Source: an uncultured Clostridia bacterium (lineage in GTDB: Bacteria; Bacillota; Clostridia; UBA1381). Taken from it: a stretch of DNA of 64,000 nt. The stretch lies in NCBI GenBank assembly GCA_947631235.1, contig CANRKO010000002.1, forward strand, positions 62,001 to 126,000, in the 5' to 3' direction. Of this stretch, positions 50,618-61,665 are shown piece after piece. The notes beneath the pieces are model-generated. The model did not search any database and had not been told where the DNA came from. It saw nothing but the letters and a program-made list of their open reading frames with translations. Each line of letters starts with the position of its first letter. The first letter of the stretch is position 1. The position numbers and the translations under genes are program-made.

Positions 50618-53600
50618 ATGAAATTTTCCGACATTTTATCAGACTACAAGCCCTACACGGGTCTAAAAGAGAATATCGACGAAGGCGCGGTATCGGTCGC
50701 GGGCATAACGGAGTCGGCGCAGGGACAGCTAATCTGCTCCCTCGCGGGCGACTTGGGCGTTTCCGCGCTCGTGATATGCTACACCGACGCCGAGGCGCGG
50801 AAAATGTATTCCGACCTTCAGCTTTACACCGACAGCGCGCTGTACTTCCCGTCGAAGGAATACGTATTCTACAACATAGAAACGTCCGGCAGACAAAACG
50901 AACACGCACGTATAAGCGTGCTGCGCAGACTTATTTCAGGCAAGGGCTGTGTCGTTGTGACGAGCCTTGACGCTGTATTGCAGTTTACGGCTGACAAAGA
51001 GGAATTTAAAGACCTTTGCGTGACGTTCGAAGTGGGAAAGCGATTTGATTTGGACGCTCTTTCGGAGCGTCTTGTTATAATGGGCTACACGCGTGAGGAC
51101 GCGGTCGAGGGCGTGGGTCAGTTCGCGGTGCGCGGCGGTATACTTGACGTGTTCCCGCCCGGCTGCGACAACCCGTACCGCGTGGAGTTTTTTGACGACG
51201 AAACCGACTCCGTCAGGGAGTTTGACGTGTACACGCAGCGTTCGCTCGACAAGGTAGACAGCGCGGCGGTCTCGCCGGTGGGCGAGATAACGCTGACCGA
51301 CGAAAAACGCGCCGCGCTTATCACGGAGCTTGAAAAACGCGTAGGGAGCGCGAAACGCAAAAAGAGCGACGAGACCGTTTTTATCGAAACAACGAATGCC
51401 GACGTCGAGAGCCTTAACGAAACGCGCTACTTCCCGTCGCTCGACAAGTACGTGTCGCTAGTGTACGACAAAATACCGTCCGTTGCGGACTACTTTACAC
51501 CCGACGACCTCGTGTTTATAATCGACCCTAAGCGCATATGCGAGCGCGGCGTAAGCTTTGAGCGCGACATGGCTGAGCGCGTAACAGACCTTAAAGACAA
51601 GAACATTTTGTCCTCGGCAAAGGACGCGTTCTGCCGCCCGTACAGTGATATTGTGACGGAATTATCGGAAAAGCGGCTCGTCGCGCTCGACGCGCTGTCG
51701 CACTCAACGTGCGACTTTAAGTACAAGCGTCTCGAAACGTTCGTGACGAAAACGACCGTCTCGTTCCACGGCAAAATAGAATACCTCTACGACGACCTCA
51801 AAAAGTGGCAGGAGCGGAACTACACCGTCGTGATCCTCGCGGCGTCGCGCGGACGCGGCGAGAACCTCGCGGGCGTTTTGAAGGACAGGGGCATACGCGC
51901 CAAATTCGCGTATGAAAAAAGTTCCGACGTGAAATTTTACCGCGGCGACACCGTTATAATGCGCGGCGACATGAGCAAGGGCTTTGAGTACCCCGAGCTT
52001 AAATTCGTGCTTGTAAGCGACCGCGAAATTTTCGAGACGAAAAAGAGCCGCACGCGCCGCAAGGCTGACAACACCAACCGCATAAAGAACTACACCGACA
52101 TCAGCGCGGGCGACTACGTTGTACACCGCACCCACGGCATAGGCAAGTACGTCGGCACGCAGAGGATAACGGTAGGCGGTGTAACGAAGGACTACCTTAA
52201 AATACAGTACAAGGGTACGGACATTTTATATATACCGATAGACCAGCTTAATATGCTCTACAAGTACGTCGGCAGCGAGGGCAAGCACCTCACTTTGAGC
52301 CGTCTCGGCGGCAGCGACTGGAACAGGACGAAACAGCGCGTAAAGCAATCGACGGCGGAGCTTGCGAAAAAGCTTGTCGCGCTCTACGCGGAGCGTGAAA
52401 GGGCGAGAGGGTTCGCGTTCAGCGCGGACACACCGTGGCAGCGCGACTTTGAGGACACCTTCGAGTACACCGAGACGGAGGATCAGTTACGCTCGATTGA
52501 AGAAGTAAAAGCCGACATGGAAAGCACAAAGCCGATGGACAGACTTCTGTGCGGCGACGTGGGTTTCGGCAAGACCGAGGTCGCGCTGCGAGCCGCGTTT
52601 AAAGCCGTCAGCGACTCGAAACAGGCGGCGTACCTTTGCCCGACGACGATACTTGCCATGCAGCACTACGAAACGTTTTTAAAGCGCATGGAAAACTTTC
52701 CGATAAAAGTCGAGATGCTTTCGCGTTTCCGCACACAGGCGGAGCAAAAACGCATATTAAAGCAACTCAAAACGGGCGAGATAGACATTATAATAGGCAC
52801 TCACCGCATACTGTCGAAGGATTTGGAATTTAAGGATTTGGGACTTTTAATAATAGACGAGGAACAGCGTTTCGGCGTCGAGCATAAGGAGCGATTAAAG
52901 GAACTTAAAAAGAATATCGACGTTCTCACCATGACAGCCACGCCGATACCGCGCACGCTCCACATGGCGATGACGGGCGTGCGCGACATGAGCGTACTCA
53001 CCGAACCGCCCGAGAACCGTTACCCCGTCCAGACATACGTCCTCGAAGACAACCCCGCCGTAATAACGGACGCGATACGCAACGAGCTTTCACGCGGCGG
53101 ACAGGTATTTTACCTCTACAACCGCGTGCAGGGCATACACCGCCGCGCCGAGTGGATACAGGAGCAGTTCCCCGACATAAAGGTAGCCGTCGCGCACGGC
53201 AAGATGAAGGAGGACAGTCTCGAAGATATAATGTACGACATGGTAAACGGCAAAACGGACGTGCTTGTCTGCACGACGATTATAGAGACGGGTCTCGACA
53301 TACCGAACGCGAACACGATAATAATAGAAAACGCCGACAAAATGGGTCTCGCCCAGCTTTATCAGCTGCGCGGACGCGTCGGACGCTCGAACCGCGCGGC
53401 GTACGCGTACCTCACGTACCGCCGCGACATGATACTGTCCGAGGTCGCGTCAAAGCGGCTGCGCGCCGTGAAGGAGTTTACGGAGTTCGGCTCGGGCTTT
53501 AAGATAGCGATGCGTGACCTTGAAATACGCGGCGCGGGCAACATTTTGGGCGCGGAGCAGCACGGTCACATGGACGCGGTCGGCTACGATATGTACTGCC

Positions 53601-54109
53601 GTATTTTAAAGGAGAGCGTCGACGAGGCACGCGGCGTAAAGACCGAGGAAAAGCGCGAGGTGTCGGTCGACGTGAGCGTAAGCGCGTACCTCCCCGAGGA
53701 ATATATAACAAACCATAACCAACGAATAGAAATGTACAAGAAAATCGCCGCGATAGAGAGCGAGGACGACCGCTACGAGATCGAGGACGAGCTTGTAGAC
53801 CGTTTCGGCGACATACCCGCTCCGGTGATGAACATTATCGCGGTCGCGTCGCTCAAAATACCGGCGAAGGAGTGCGGCGTGTACGAGATAAACCAGACCG
53901 CCGACTCCGTAATGCTGAAATTCGCGCCGGAGTACGTGGACGCGCGGCTTGTAATGGGACTTGACGGCATGTTTAAAGGACGCATAAAGCTATACTCAGG
54001 CGACAGCCCCGTGATAGGTTACGCGCTCAAAGGCGAGCATAAGCAGATTTTGAATATTGTAAACAAATTATTAACTGCGATAAAAGAATTGCAAAATGTG
54101 GAAAAGTAG
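50618..54109 (+). CDS. mfd: Transcription-repair coupling factor Mfd
   Basis: Mfd (1163 residues) removes stalled RNA polymerase from lesions and recruits UvrABC. N-terminal UvrB-like domains span about 1-340, a CarD-type polymerase-interaction domain about 485-560 (D-Y-V-V-H-R-T-H-G-I-G), and the RecG-like helicase about 600-950 with Walker A G-D-V-G-F-G-K-T near 645 and D-E-E-Q near 746. A TRCF C-terminal domain ends the protein. It starts one base after the pth stop with no ribosome site of its own, so coupling is likely. The promoter of the next gene lies in its 3' end. Confidence 0.96.
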   Translation: MKFSDILSDYKPYTGLKENIDEGAVSVAGITESAQGQLICSLAGDLGVSALVICYTDAEARKMYSDLQLYTDSALYFPSKEYVFYNIETSGRQNEHARISVLRRLISGKGCVVVTSLDAVLQFTADKEEFKDLCVTFEVGKRFDLDALSERLVIMGYTREDAVEGVGQFAVRGGILDVFPPGCDNPYRVEFFDDETDSVREFDVYTQRSLDKVDSAAVSPVGEITLTDEKRAALITELEKRVGSAKRKKSDETVFIETTNADVESLNETRYFPSLDKYVSLVYDKIPSVADYFTPDDLVFIIDPKRICERGVSFERDMAERVTDLKDKNILSSAKDAFCRPYSDIVTELSEKRLVALDALSHSTCDFKYKRLETFVTKTTVSFHGKIEYLYDDLKKWQERNYTVVILAASRGRGENLAGVLKDRGIRAKFAYEKSSDVKFYRGDTVIMRGDMSKGFEYPELKFVLVSDREIFETKKSRTRRKADNTNRIKNYTDISAGDYVVHRTHGIGKYVGTQRITVGGVTKDYLKIQYKGTDILYIPIDQLNMLYKYVGSEGKHLTLSRLGGSDWNRTKQRVKQSTAELAKKLVALYAERERARGFAFSADTPWQRDFEDTFEYTETEDQLRSIEEVKADMESTKPMDRLLCGDVGFGKTEVALRAAFKAVSDSKQAAYLCPTTILAMQHYETFLKRMENFPIKVEMLSRFRTQAEQKRILKQLKTGEIDIIIGTHRILSKDLEFKDLGLLIIDEEQRFGVEHKERLKELKKNIDVLTMTATPIPRTLHMAMTGVRDMSVLTEPPENRYPVQTYVLEDNPAVITDAIRNELSRGGQVFYLYNRVQGIHRRAEWIQEQFPDIKVAVAHGKMKEDSLEDIMYDMVNGKTDVLVCTTIIETGLDIPNANTIIIENADKMGLAQLYQLRGRVGRSNRAAYAYLTYRRDMILSEVASKRLRAVKEFTEFGSGFKIAMRDLEIRGAGNILGAEQHGHMDAVGYDMYCRILKESVDEARGVKTEEKREVSVDVSVSAYLPEEYITNHNQRIEMYKKIAAIESEDDRYEIEDELVDRFGDIPAPVMNIIAVASLKIPAKECGVYEINQTADSVMLKFAPEYVDARLVMGLDGMFKGRIKLYSGDSPVIGYALKGEHKQILNIVNKLLTAIKELQNVEK

Positions 54110-54117
54110 TGTATAAT
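54089..54117 (+). promoter_or_regulatory. Promoter of the foldase gene, inside the mfd end
   Basis: TTGCAA (54089-54094), 17 bases, TATAAT (54112-54117). Confidence 0.8.
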
Positions 54118-54151
54118 ACCCATATAAAAATAAAGATAAGGAGAAATGGAA

Positions 54152-55144
54152 ATGAAATTTACGAAAACGGCTGCGGCTGTGATTGCGGGAGCGCTTATTT
54201 TAACGGGCTGCGGAGCAAATAACGGCGGCAGTGAGCAAAAAGCGGAGCAGACAATACCCGCCGATAACGTTGTAATGACGGTCGGCACGGAGAGCGTGAG
54301 CGGCGGCATATTCACGCTGTTCTTCAACTCGTACAACGGTCAGCTTAACGACCCCGCAAGAGCGAAGGACATGGCTCTCGAAGAGGCGGAAATGGGCTTT
54401 AAGCGTATCGCGGTCGCAAAGGCTATGGGAATAAAGCTTGACGACGAGGCGCAGAAGAACATGGAGGACGACAAAAATCAGGTAAAGGAAAGCTACGGCG
54501 ACAATTACGAGCCGTTCCTTGAAAAGAACGGTCTTACCGAGGACGATATAGACACGATCGTCGGCATGGGCTACTACACCGACGCGTTAAAGGCTAAGCT
54601 CGACACGAACGAGCTTACCGACGACGAAAAGCGCGACTATTTCAAGAACCACTACCTGCGCGCTAAGCACGTGCTCATATCCATTGACGACGATACCGAC
54701 GACGCGGCGGCAAAGGCTAAAGCCGAGGAGGTACTCGCAAAGGCGCAGGCGGGCGAGAATTTTGACGAACTCGTCAAGGAGTACGGCGAGGATCCCGGTA
54801 TGGAGGGAAATCCCGACGGCTACGTGTTCACCGACGGCACAATGGTGCAGGAGTTTGAGGACGGCACAAAGTCGATTCAGCCGGGCGAGTTCACGCTCGT
54901 ACAGACAAGCTACGGCTACCACGTAATACAGCGTCTCGACCTTGAAGAGTCGCCGGAGTATTTCGAAGAGGCGTACGCGAGCGTCGAGGACACGATCGAC
55001 CAAGCTGCCGAGAACGGACTGTTCGAGGAGCAGCTTGAAAAGTGGGTTGCGGAGTACAACGTCACCGTCACGGAAAACGACGACGTGATTGAAAAGCTCG
55101 TGGACGCTGCGGTTGCCGCGGCGACCCCCGCACCGACCGAATAA
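54152..55144 (+). CDS. PrsA-like lipoprotein foldase (parvulin-type prolyl isomerase)
   Basis: This 330-residue lipoprotein has a signal peptide ending in the lipobox L-T-G-C with Cys20 as anchor. A SurA-like helical region (about 45-160) is followed by a parvulin domain (about 165-265) with R-A-K-H-V-L-I and Y-G-Y-H-V-I, the usual substrate-site motifs. It should fold exported proteins at the membrane-wall interface. The ATG at 54152 has AAGGAG eight bases upstream; ATG at 54146 is too close to it. The C-terminus is Ala/Pro-rich. It has its own promoter in the mfd end. Confidence 0.93.
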   Translation: MKFTKTAAAVIAGALILTGCGANNGGSEQKAEQTIPADNVVMTVGTESVSGGIFTLFFNSYNGQLNDPARAKDMALEEAEMGFKRIAVAKAMGIKLDDEAQKNMEDDKNQVKESYGDNYEPFLEKNGLTEDDIDTIVGMGYYTDALKAKLDTNELTDDEKRDYFKNHYLRAKHVLISIDDDTDDAAAKAKAEEVLAKAQAGENFDELVKEYGEDPGMEGNPDGYVFTDGTMVQEFEDGTKSIQPGEFTLVQTSYGYHVIQRLDLEESPEYFEEAYASVEDTIDQAAENGLFEEQLEKWVAEYNVTVTENDDVIEKLVDAAVAAATPAPTE

Positions 55145-55159
55145 TAAAAAAGCACACAC

Positions 55160-55190
55160 GCCGCTCCTGCAAACGGGGCGGCTGTTTGTA
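55160..55190 (+). terminator. Terminator after the foldase gene
   Basis: GCCGCTCC/GGGGCGGC stem (one G-U pair), 7-base loop, weak T tract TGTTTG. Confidence 0.65.
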
Positions 55191-55202
55191 TATAAAAAAC
55201 TA

Positions 55203-55231
55203 TTGACCTTTTATTTAATGTTTATTATAAT
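55203..55231 (+). promoter_or_regulatory. Promoter of the cysE gene
   Basis: TTGACC (55203-55208), 17 bases, TATAAT (55226-55231). Confidence 0.85.
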
Positions 55232-55277
55232 AATAGCATAGTATGTAACGCATATGATTTGTAAGGAAGTGAGCGCG

Positions 55278-56198
55278 ATGAACGAAAAAACGGAAAAGCT
55301 TGTGGACGACATAGTAGCAAGCTATTCGAGCGACGGTACGACAAACCGCATAGACGCGGAAAATATGCTTGCCAAGGACACGCTTATCGAGGTCGTGGAG
55401 GAAATACGCAAGCTGCTTTTCCCCGGCTTTTTTGACGAGAACAGGGCGCGGAGCGAGTACATAAAATTCCTCGTCGGCGAGCGTCTGGAGTTTATACAGT
55501 ATAATTTAAAAAAGCAGGTCGCAAAGGCTCTCGGTAATATCGAGATGTGCAGCGAATGCAAAAAATCCACGATAAATATGGAAGCGGATGAGATCGTGCA
55601 TAAATTCCTCGAACGTCTCACGAAAATCCGCGAGTACCTGCAAACCGACGTGCGCGCCGCGTACGACGGCGACCCCGCCGCATACAGCACGGACGAGATT
55701 ATTTTCTCGTACCCCGGACTTTTCGCGATAACGGTTTACCGCATAGCGCACGAATTATGGGAGCTTAAAGTTCCGATGATACCGCGCATAATGACCGAGT
55801 ACGCGCACAGCCGGACGGGTATCGACATTCATCCGGGCGCGAAGATAGGCAAATATTTCTTCATCGACCACGGCACAGGCATAGTAATAGGCGAGACGAC
55901 CGAGATAGGCGATAACGTGAAGATTTACCAGGGCGTAACGCTCGGTGCGCTCTCGACGCGTAAGGGTCAGCAGCTAAAGGGCGTAAAGCGCCATCCGACG
56001 ATTGGTGACAACGTGACGATTTATTCAGGCACGACAATCCTCGGCGGCGAAACGGTTATCGGCAGCGGCGCGACGATCGGCGGCAACGCGTTTATCGTGA
56101 ATTCCGTCAGCGAGGGTATGCGCGTCAGCGTCCGCAGCCCCCAGCTTGAATTTACAAACGGCAACCCCACCGACGGCACATGGGATTGGGTTATATAG
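55278..56198 (+). CDS. cysE: Serine O-acetyltransferase (CysE / EpsC type)
   Basis: This 306-residue enzyme acetylates serine for cysteine synthesis. An N-terminal helical domain (about 1-165) has a C-x-x-C pair near 92-95 (M-C-S-E-C). The left-handed beta helix (about 180-285) contains the SAT signature with D-I-H-P-G-A, I-D-H-G-T-G-I-V-I-G-E, Y-Q-G-V-T-L-G and K-R-H-P-T-I. The EpsC subgroup has this long N-terminal domain. The C-terminal end is extended beyond the helix. The ATG at 55278 follows AAGGAAGTGAG; an open frame begins at 55254. Confidence 0.93.
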   Translation: MNEKTEKLVDDIVASYSSDGTTNRIDAENMLAKDTLIEVVEEIRKLLFPGFFDENRARSEYIKFLVGERLEFIQYNLKKQVAKALGNIEMCSECKKSTINMEADEIVHKFLERLTKIREYLQTDVRAAYDGDPAAYSTDEIIFSYPGLFAITVYRIAHELWELKVPMIPRIMTEYAHSRTGIDIHPGAKIGKYFFIDHGTGIVIGETTEIGDNVKIYQGVTLGALSTRKGQQLKGVKRHPTIGDNVTIYSGTTILGGETVIGSGATIGGNAFIVNSVSEGMRVSVRSPQLEFTNGNPTDGTWDWVI

Positions 56199-56256
56199 GA
56201 AATTACTTTTTGCGTAAGTGTCAGCAAAAATACAATAGTTAAAATTAAAATTCTTA

Positions 56257-56284
56257 TCAAGAGCAACAGCCTTGTTGCTCTTGA
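56257..56284 (+). terminator. Hairpin after cysE, probable terminator
   Basis: Perfect 12-base stem TCAAGAGCAACA with a 4-base loop, then TTGTGATGTTTATTTTT. The T tract is displaced, so efficiency is uncertain. It lies about 60 bases after the cysE stop. Confidence 0.55.
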
Positions 56285-56333
56285 TTGTGATGTTTATTTT
56301 TATCTGTTAAGTAAATTATGATTTAGCGCAGTG

Positions 56334-56449
56334 AGGCCCCCTTGTCAAAGGGGGCTGTCAGCGGAGCTGACTGGGGGATTCCTTTTTAATTTATACAATG
56401 AATCCCTCCACCGCCTACGGCGGTCCCCCTCCCTTTGACAAGGGAGGCT
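56334..56449. repeat. Composite multi-stem dispersed repeat, inverted copy
   Basis: The reverse complement of the 23901 and 49889 elements, with the CCCCCTT, CAGC, GAATCCC, ACCGCC and CTCCCTT stems in reverse order. Confidence 0.88.
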
Positions 56450-56468
56450 TACGCCACCAATTCCCAAT

Positions 56469-56849
56469 TCATTCCACCGTATAGCCCGCGTCCGCTAGCG
56501 CGTTCATGGCTTTGTCAAAATTACCCGCTTTTACAAAAATATAATCCGTATTAAAGCTGGACACCGCAAACACGGCAATTCCGTTTTCCGCGAGAATGTT
56601 TGATATTTTCGACAATATCCCGATAAGAGAAAAGTCAAGAACCCCCTGAATACGAAATCCTTTCCAACCGTCGTCACGGGCGGTCGTATTTGCGGGAGTG
56701 TCAGCCGTTTTGCAGGCGAGAGACAACTCTTCGTCAGTTTTGGCGGCAAATGAGAACTCCTTGTTCAAATCAATATCCTCCGCACTCGCTGCCTGACATA
56801 CCGTGAAATCATACGGCAATTTTTTTAATTTCATTTCATTCTCCTTCAT
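56469..56849 (-). CDS. ACT-domain protein
   Basis: This 126-residue protein has two tandem ACT-like halves: about 8-65 (K-L-P-Y-D-F-T-V-C) and about 70-126 (G-F-R-I-Q-G-V-L-D-F-S-L-I-G-I-L-S-K-I-S, then A-V-S-S-F-N-T-D-Y-I-F-V). The second matches ACT_7-type domains known from aspartate-kinase-like proteins and is probably amino-acid binding. No enzymatic domain is attached. The frame stays open to 57863 across gltX, but real coding stops at 56849, where AAAGGAG precedes the ATG; ATG at 56834 is an alternative. It has its own promoter. Confidence 0.85.
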   Translation of the reverse strand: MKENEMKLKKLPYDFTVCQAASAEDIDLNKEFSFAAKTDEELSLACKTADTPANTTARDDGWKGFRIQGVLDFSLIGILSKISNILAENGIAVFAVSSFNTDYIFVKAGNFDKAMNALADAGYTVE

Positions 56850-56873
56850 AAATGCTCCTTTGATTACGGAAAG

Positions 56874-56902
56874 ATTATACCATACCCGATACAAAAAATC
56901 AA
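56874..56902 (-). promoter_or_regulatory. Promoter of the ACT-domain gene
   Basis: Reverse strand TTGATT (56897-56902), 17 bases, TATAAT (56874-56879). Confidence 0.8.
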
Positions 56903-56950
56903 TCAAATGTAGGGATTCCCCACATTCCCGAAAAAAACATGAAAAGGGTA

Positions 56951-56979
56951 TTGATATTACAGGGAAAATTAGGTATAAT
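56951..56979 (+). promoter_or_regulatory. Promoter of gltX
   Basis: TTGATA (56951-56956), 17 bases, TATAAT (56974-56979); divergent from the ACT-gene promoter. Confidence 0.8.
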
Positions 56980-57023
56980 ATAATGGAGTATGTATAGATT
57001 ACGAAAATGAAAGGAAAAGATAC

Positions 57024-58682
57024 ATGGACAGTTTTAAACAGATGGCTGAGCTGCTTTTTGCGCATATCGACAAAACGCCCGCCGACTACGAGACGCTCTA
57101 CCCGCCGCGCAGCCTTGAAGAAGGCGCGGTCGTGACGCGTTTCGCGCCCAGTCCCACGGGCTTTCTGCACTTCGGCGGCTTGTTCGCGGCGTTCACGGAA
57201 AAGACAGCCGCAAAAACGACAAACGGCATTTTCTACCTGCGCATCGAGGACACCGACAAAAAGCGCGAGGTCGAGAACGGTGTGAGCCTTATCGTAAAGG
57301 GACTTAACGATTTCGGCATAGAGATAGACGAGGGCATGATGTCGGAGACCGAGGAAAAGGGCGCGTACGGCCCGTACATGCAGTCGAGGCGCACGCCGAT
57401 ATACCAGGCGTACGTAAAATCGCTTGTCGAACAGGGACTCGCGTACCCGTGCTTTATGTCCGAGAACGAACTGAGCGAAATACGCGCCGAGCAGGAGAGC
57501 AAGAAGGTTCTCCCCGGAGTTTACGGAGAATACGCGAAGTACCGCGACATAACGGTCGAGGAAGCGAAAAAGCGTATAGACGCGGGCGAGGAATACGTCG
57601 TGCGTCTCAAATCCCCCGGTAAGGAAGGCGGACGCGTAAAATTCAAGGACGTAATAAAGGGCGAAATAGAGATGCCGGAAAATATTCTCGACGTGGTACT
57701 GCTCAAAAAGGACGGAACGCCTACATACCACTTCGCGCACGCCGTAGACGATCACCTTATGCGCACGACGCACGTAATACGCGGCGACGAATGGATCTCG
57801 TCCGTGCCGATACATCTGCAGCTTTTCCATCTGCTCGGCTTTAAACCGCCGAAGTACGCGCACATTTCCCCGATTATGAAGGAGGAAAACGGCGGCAAGA
57901 GAAAGCTGTCAAAGCGCAAAGACCCTGAGGCGGCGGTAAGCTATTACAGCAAGGCGGGCTACCCCAAGGGCGCGATATGGGAGTACCTTATGACGCTCGC
58001 CAACTCCACCTACGAGGACTGGCGGCTCGCGAACAAGGACGCGGATATAGACGACTTCAAATTCTCGCTTTCGAAGATGAGCAAGGCGGGCGCGCTGTTC
58101 GACCTTGTAAAGCTTACCGACGTGAGCAGGAATTATATAAGCACATTAAACGCCGAGGAGGTCTACGAACTCGTGACCGAATGGGCGCAGGATAACAACG
58201 AAAAACTCTATAACCTGCTTTCGGACGACGAGGAGTACGCGAAAGCGATTTTCGCGATAGAGCGCGGCAACGCGAAACCGCGTAAGGACATAGGCGCGTG
58301 GTCGGACGTGGAGGACTACATTTCCTATTTCTACGACGAGCTTTGGACGCGCGGGCGCGACTTTGCCGACAACCTCTCAAAAGAGGACATGATAGAGATA
58401 ATCGAAACGTACAAGGACGTTTACGACGAAAACGCGCCCGCGGAGGAATGGTTCCCCGCATTGCGCGAAATGGCGGTCAATTTGGGCTACGCGAAAGCGC
58501 CGAAGGAGTACAAGAAAAACCCCGACGCGTACAAGGGACACGTCGGCGACGTTGCGGGCGTAATACGCGCCGCCGTGACGGGCAGACGCAACACGCCCGA
58601 CCTGTACGAGATAATGCAGGTACTCGGCGCGGAGGAAGTAAACAAACGCTTTGACGAGGCGGCGGACATATTAAGGCAATAG
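57024..58682 (+). CDS. gltX: Glutamyl-tRNA synthetase
   Basis: GltX (552 residues) charges tRNA-Glu. The class I signature [14 protein letters not shown] is at residues 39-52 (H-F-G-G replaces H-I-G-G), and the KMSKS counterpart is K-L-S-K-R near 294. The C-terminal anticodon-binding helices follow to the end. The protein has about 38 residues before the signature, longer than the usual few, and exceeds the common 470-490 length. Since glnS lies directly downstream, this enzyme may be discriminating for tRNA-Glu. The promoter is divergent from the ACT gene. Confidence 0.93.
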   Translation: MDSFKQMAELLFAHIDKTPADYETLYPPRSLEEGAVVTRFAPSPTGFLHFGGLFAAFTEKTAAKTTNGIFYLRIEDTDKKREVENGVSLIVKGLNDFGIEIDEGMMSETEEKGAYGPYMQSRRTPIYQAYVKSLVEQGLAYPCFMSENELSEIRAEQESKKVLPGVYGEYAKYRDITVEEAKKRIDAGEEYVVRLKSPGKEGGRVKFKDVIKGEIEMPENILDVVLLKKDGTPTYHFAHAVDDHLMRTTHVIRGDEWISSVPIHLQLFHLLGFKPPKYAHISPIMKEENGGKRKLSKRKDPEAAVSYYSKAGYPKGAIWEYLMTLANSTYEDWRLANKDADIDDFKFSLSKMSKAGALFDLVKLTDVSRNYISTLNAEEVYELVTEWAQDNNEKLYNLLSDDEEYAKAIFAIERGNAKPRKDIGAWSDVEDYISYFYDELWTRGRDFADNLSKEDMIEIIETYKDVYDENAPAEEWFPALREMAVNLGYAKAPKEYKKNPDAYKGHVGDVAGVIRAAVTGRRNTPDLYEIMQVLGAEEVNKRFDEAADILRQ

Positions 58683-58705
58683 CCGTCGGAAAGGAGCTTA
58701 CAATT

Positions 58706-60373
<1,668 letters not shown>

Positions 60374-60387
60374 GGAGAGAACCCACA

Positions 60388-61581
60388 ATGGAATACAAAA
60401 CATATATGGCAGACCGCGTAAAAACGATGAAAGGCAGCGCGATCCGCGAAATGTTCAAACGCATGGCAGACCCCGAAATAATCTCGCTCGCGGGCGGCAA
60501 CCCCGCGTCGGAGCTTTTCCCGGGCGACGAGCTTTCAAAAATCGCGGGCAAAATACTGATGACTAACCCGACGCTCGCGCTGCAGTACGGCACGACCGAC
60601 GGCTACCCGAAAATGCGCGACTGCGCGCGTCAAAGAGCCGAGAAGGTCAACTCCGTCGGCGAGAACGACGCGATCCTCATAATGACCGGCGCGAACCAGG
60701 GCATAGACCTCACCGCCAAAGCGCTTTTAAACAAGGGCGACAAGGTAATCGTCGAAAGCCCGAGCTTTATCGGCAGCCTTAACGCGTTCCGCACATACGA
60801 GTGCGAACTCGTCGGCGTAACGGTCGAGGACGACGGCATGAGCATGGAGGGCTTGGAGGACGCGCTCAAAAATAACGACGGCGTGAAGTTTATCTACACG
60901 ATCCCGACGTTCCAGAACCCGACCGGCGCAACGATGTCGATCGAAAAGAGAAAGAAAATGCTCGAACTCGCGTCAAAGTACGATGTTCTTATTTTGGAGG
61001 ACAACCCCTACGGCGACCTGCGTTTCTCCGGCGAGGACGTGCCGACGATAAAGTCGATGGATACCGAGGGCAGAGTTGTTTACGCCGGCTCGTTCTCGAA
61101 GATTTTGTCGCCGGGTATGCGACTGGGCTACATAGTCGCCCCGTCGGAGCTTGCCGAGAAAATCGAGATGCTCAAACAGGTCAACGACGTTCACACGCCG
61201 ATGCTCACACAGCTTATGTGCGTGGAGTTTATGAAGAAGTACGACATTGACAGCTACATCGCGAAGAACCGCGAGCTTTACGGCAAGAAGTGCGCGGCAA
61301 TGGTAAGCGCGATGGAAAAATATTTCCCGAAGGGCAAGGTAAAGTGGGTAACGCCCGAGGGCGGTATATTCCTTTGGTGCGAATGTCCGACAATCACCGA
61401 CATCACGCCCGTGGTTGACCGCTGCCTTGAAAAGAAGGTCGCGATTGTTCCCGGCTCAAACTTCGCAACCGATATATTCGCGCCGTCAAATATGTTCAGA
61501 CTGAACTATTCGTCCGCGACGATTGAAAATATCGAGGAGGGTATCCGCCGTCTCGGCGAGGTCTTGACGGAATTGCTGTAA
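60388..61581 (+). CDS. PLP-dependent aminotransferase (2-aminoadipate / aromatic type)
   Basis: This 397-residue fold-type I aminotransferase resembles the 2-aminoadipate or multi-substrate class (LysN/ARO8 group). The Schiff-base Lys is in G-S-F-S-K near 234-238, N-P-T-G near 172-175 and Y-G-D-L near 210 contact PLP, and R-L-N-Y near 371-374 holds the carboxylate-binding Arg. No DNA-binding MocR domain is fused. Substrate assignment needs more than sequence. It starts 14 bases after glnS, with AAGGAGAG upstream. Confidence 0.9.
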   Translation: MEYKTYMADRVKTMKGSAIREMFKRMADPEIISLAGGNPASELFPGDELSKIAGKILMTNPTLALQYGTTDGYPKMRDCARQRAEKVNSVGENDAILIMTGANQGIDLTAKALLNKGDKVIVESPSFIGSLNAFRTYECELVGVTVEDDGMSMEGLEDALKNNDGVKFIYTIPTFQNPTGATMSIEKRKKMLELASKYDVLILEDNPYGDLRFSGEDVPTIKSMDTEGRVVYAGSFSKILSPGMRLGYIVAPSELAEKIEMLKQVNDVHTPMLTQLMCVEFMKKYDIDSYIAKNRELYGKKCAAMVSAMEKYFPKGKVKWVTPEGGIFLWCECPTITDITPVVDRCLEKKVAIVPGSNFATDIFAPSNMFRLNYSSATIENIEEGIRRLGEVLTELL

Positions 61582-61587
61582 AGAGTA

Positions 61588-61608
61588 AAATATCTTTTTA
61601 AGATATTT
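61588..61608 (+). terminator. AT-rich hairpin, weak terminator
   Basis: AAATATCTT/AAGATATTT with a TTT loop, just before the trpS promoter. Confidence 0.4.
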
Positions 61609-61611
61609 ATG

Positions 61612-61640
61612 TTGACAAATTTACAATTTTGTGGTATAAT
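61612..61640 (+). promoter_or_regulatory. Perfect consensus promoter of trpS
   Basis: TTGACA (61612-61617), 17 bases, TATAAT (61635-61640). The leader is only about 20 bases, so no T-box fits between the promoter and the gene. Confidence 0.92.
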
Positions 61641-61665
61641 ATAGATACAAAAAGGAAGAAAGAAC

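Noticed and set aside
56850-57863. A long reverse-strand open frame continuing the ACT-domain gene
   Set aside because: It runs antisense through gltX and has basic, low-complexity sequence; the real start with ribosome site and promoter is at 56849.
61641-61665. T-box riboswitch before trpS
   Set aside because: The space between promoter and gene is far too short for a T-box.
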